Source: an uncultured Clostridia bacterium (GTDB lineage Bacteria > Bacillota > Clostridia > Christensenellales > UBA1242). Taken from it: a DNA stretch of 25,129 bases. Shown one piece after another: positions 23,428 through 25,129 of the stretch. The position numbers and the translations under genes are program-made. Positions within the stretch are counted from its first letter, which is position 1, and every line of letters starts with the position of its first letter. The DNA lies in the NCBI GenBank assembly GCA_945937975.1, contig CAMEUD010000005.1:1-25129 (forward strand), in the 5' to 3' direction. The notes under the pieces are model-generated. The model saw only the letters and a list, made by a program, of their open reading frames with translations. It ran no database searches and was not told the origin of the DNA.

Positions 23428-25129
23428 TTAATATATGTCACCATAACCATAATAACCGAAATATTGAGTAACTAGTTCATCTTGATACCATAAATTTTCA
23501 TAGTATTTTAATACTTCTTGTTCATTATCATATTCTTGTTTAAGTGTATGATATAATTTATGATTTGCTGTTTTATTTACTACAATAAGGTTTTGTGATT
23601 TTGAATATGAATTACCTTTATAATCTTTTAATTCTAATGTCACTGTATAAAAACCGTCTTCTTTTAATAAACAAGTTAGATATTTACCTTTATGTATAAC
23701 TGATTTACCAGTTGTGTTATTTGTTAATGTCCATATCGGTTCACATTTACCAGCGATTTTAGTTTTATCATATCCAAGTAATATCCAAGTAAGAGGTTTA
23801 ACATCTACACCACTATGTATATATCTTGCATATTTAATATTAGGTATTAGTTTACTTAATTCCCATGAGATATTATCTACAAGATACCATTCTTTAGTCA
23901 TATTTTCAAATGCATATGGACCAACATTCATATAATTACCATCTTTATCAAAATTAGGCATTGTTTCATCATACCCATGTTGATAAGTATGTTCTTGAAC
24001 AGCCCAAGCTGTTAAATCTCTTAATGTATTGATGATTGTTCGTTCGTATTCATTTTCTTTTGATGAATATTTACCTTGTTCATCTGGTTCATTAAATTCA
24101 TAATTTAAATATTCTGGTAATTTTCTTGCGTCATAATAGAAACCACGAATATCTATTTGATATGGTTCAACTTTAATGTGTTTAGGAAATATACGAGAAC
24201 TTATATTATTATATTTGTCTGTTAATGTTAATTGAACATCATAATAACCTAAAAATGGTAATTCTACAAATATTTTGTTATATGTTGATAATTCACCACT
24301 TTTCGTAATCGCAAATCGTTTTTTAATATTGTTAAAATAAATTTTAACAATAAATGGTAGACCCTCTGAAAATGATGGATCATTTTCTTTAGTTGATGGA
24401 TCAAAATTATCAAGTTCTTTATTTAAATTTTCTGCAATTTCATCAGGTAGAATATCATCAAAATAATCAAATGGTGTAGATTGATAAATATACAAATTGT
24501 ATATCTGTGTATCACTCATATTCTCTATATCATATATATAATCTGAACTCCAGTTATCTGGTCTATATTTTTTAACCCATTTATTCGTTTCAGTTGAATA
24601 TACATAATATCCAGCAACAACTCTCGATGTTTGTACAAAACTATCAGTATCGTCAGTAACCTCTGGGATTGGATAAGAGTATCCACCTTCTGCATTCATC
24701 ATTGCATCTGATTCATCTATTTGATTTTCAGACATTGTAATAGACCAATCAATTTTATTAAATTCACTATATGTAATACTACCAAATGTAGCAGTACTAT
24801 AATATTTAAAATTATTGTTAGTACCACCAAATGTCAATTCATCTAATGATGTGTTTTCAAGAATTACTTTAGCAGATATTGAATCAATTAAATATTTGTA
24901 TTTTTCATTGTCAGATAAAATATTATAATTTGGTTCTTGTAATTTTGTTGAATTTTCTAAAATTGATTTTTCATTTTCATAAATCAATGAATTACTTTCA
25001 TAGTCTACATCAGAATCATCAGTTTTAAGTTTATCCATTGGATCCAAATGTTCCCAGTCATCTGATAGAATACTATTTGCTTCCCAATTATCTGGTACAG
25101 AACCAATTAATAATTCATTTGTTTTTTCT
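23428..25129 (-). CDS. large structural protein with Ig/PKD-like segments, 5' partial
   Basis: The frame ends at TAA (23428-23430) and stays open to the right edge with no stop. The apparent start near 25047 is an internal TTG, so the true N-terminus lies outside the window and at least 566 residues are visible. Two beta-sandwich-like segments resemble PKD or Ig-like modules: LPFLGYYDVQLTLTDKYNNI in the middle and LKEDGFYTVTLELKDYKGN near the C-terminus. Between them is a helix- and aromatic-rich part (TLRDLTAWAVQEHTYQHGYD). The C-terminus is rich in Tyr and Gly (YFGYYGYGDIY). Such domains are common in phage baseplate, neck and fibre proteins; the specific role is not recognised. It precedes the Dps-like gene by 44 bases. 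Confidence 0.75.
   Translation of the reverse strand, partial: EKTNELLIGSVPDNWEANSILSDDWEHLDPMDKLKTDDSDVDYESNSLIYENEKSILENSTKLQEPNYNILSDNEKYKYLIDSISAKVILENTSLDELTFGGTNNNFKYYSTATFGSITYSEFNKIDWSITMSENQIDESDAMMNAEGGYSYPIPEVTDDTDSFVQTSRVVAGYYVYSTETNKWVKKYRPDNWSSDYIYDIENMSDTQIYNLYIYQSTPFDYFDDILPDEIAENLNKELDNFDPSTKENDPSFSEGLPFIVKIYFNNIKKRFAITKSGELSTYNKIFVELPFLGYYDVQLTLTDKYNNISSRIFPKHIKVEPYQIDIRGFYYDARKLPEYLNYEFNEPDEQGKYSSKENEYERTIINTLRDLTAWAVQEHTYQHGYDETMPNFDKDGNYMNVGPYAFENMTKEWYLVDNISWELSKLIPNIKYARYIHSGVDVKPLTWILLGYDKTKIAGKCEPIWTLTNNTTGKSVIHKGKYLTCLLKEDGFYTVTLELKDYKGNSYSKSQNLIVVNKTANHKLYHTLKQEYDNEQEVLKYYENLWYQDELVTQYFGYYGYGDIY

Noticed and set aside
25045..25047. TTG as the start of the 539-aa minus-strand gene
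   Set aside because: The frame continues without a stop to the window edge and the upstream residues look like the same protein, so the gene is 5' truncated by the window.
1..25129. tRNA genes, insertion sequences, attachment sites, replication origin
   Set aside because: No gap exceeds about 110 bases, and no cloverleaf, transposase or terminal inverted repeat was seen.

Overview
The window looks like part of the genome of a large, AT-rich, contractile-tailed (T4-like, myovirus) bacteriophage. The firmest anchors are homologues of the T4 head-completion nuclease gp4 (16604-17095, minus), the T4 baseplate hub protein gp26/gp51 family (12011-12991, minus), a T4 RNase H/FEN-type 5'-3' exonuclease (17839-19020, plus) and a very hydrophobic, internally repeated tape-measure-like protein (13040-16525, minus). 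Coding density is very high and no tRNA, CRISPR array or insertion sequence is visible. By eye the base composition is near 30% G+C. Start codons lack convincing Shine-Dalgarno sequences and sit behind A/T-rich leaders. Together with a phage-encoded S1-domain protein, this fits a host such as a member of the Bacteroidota, but the host is an inference.

Layout. (1) Positions 1-11705, plus strand: the C-terminal end of a lectin-like structural protein, then three giant structural genes. These are a 1607-aa mosaic tail or baseplate protein, an 871-aa protein that joins a hub-like N-terminus to an L,D-transpeptidase (YkuD) domain, and a 1284-aa baseplate or tail protein with a C-terminal repeat array. 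A bidirectional hairpin terminator at about 11721-11753 closes this block. (2) 11752-17095, minus strand: gp4-like nuclease, tape measure with exact 60-residue (180-bp) repeats, gp26-like hub protein, and a small gp51-like or chaperone-like protein in an overlapping open frame. (3) 17133-21987, plus strand: a nucleic-acid and translation block with an unknown 228-aa protein, the FEN-type exonuclease, a candidate gp62-like clamp-loader small subunit, two tandem paralogous mini-proteins, an unknown coiled-coil protein, and a protein with several S1 domains. A strong terminator follows. (4) 22096-22665, plus strand: a tail-tube-like or baseplate protein, converging through a second bidirectional terminator on (5) 22694-25129, minus strand: a Dps/ferritin-like protein with an odd Cys/Asp/Glu tail, and a large Ig/PKD-like structural protein that runs off the window.

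Regulation. Two recurring upstream elements can be read directly. The first is CATAAATA, one base from the T4 late promoter octamer TATAAATA. It precedes the tape measure, gp4-like, tail-tube-like and Dps-like genes in the right orientation. The second is TTTTTGTTATATTT, found just upstream of the 228-aa gene, the exonuclease gene, the 266-aa gene and the gp26-like gene. The 37-bp divergent gap at 17096-17132 carries one of each, facing outward and overlapping, like a compact early/late switch.

The genes form a tail/baseplate assembly set (hub, tape measure, hub-associated small protein, baseplate proteins, cell-wall-acting enzyme domain) interrupted by a replication and host-takeover block. 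The least ordinary items are the hub-L,D-transpeptidase fusion, the multi-S1 protein, the Dps-like late gene and the two-class promoter arrangement.
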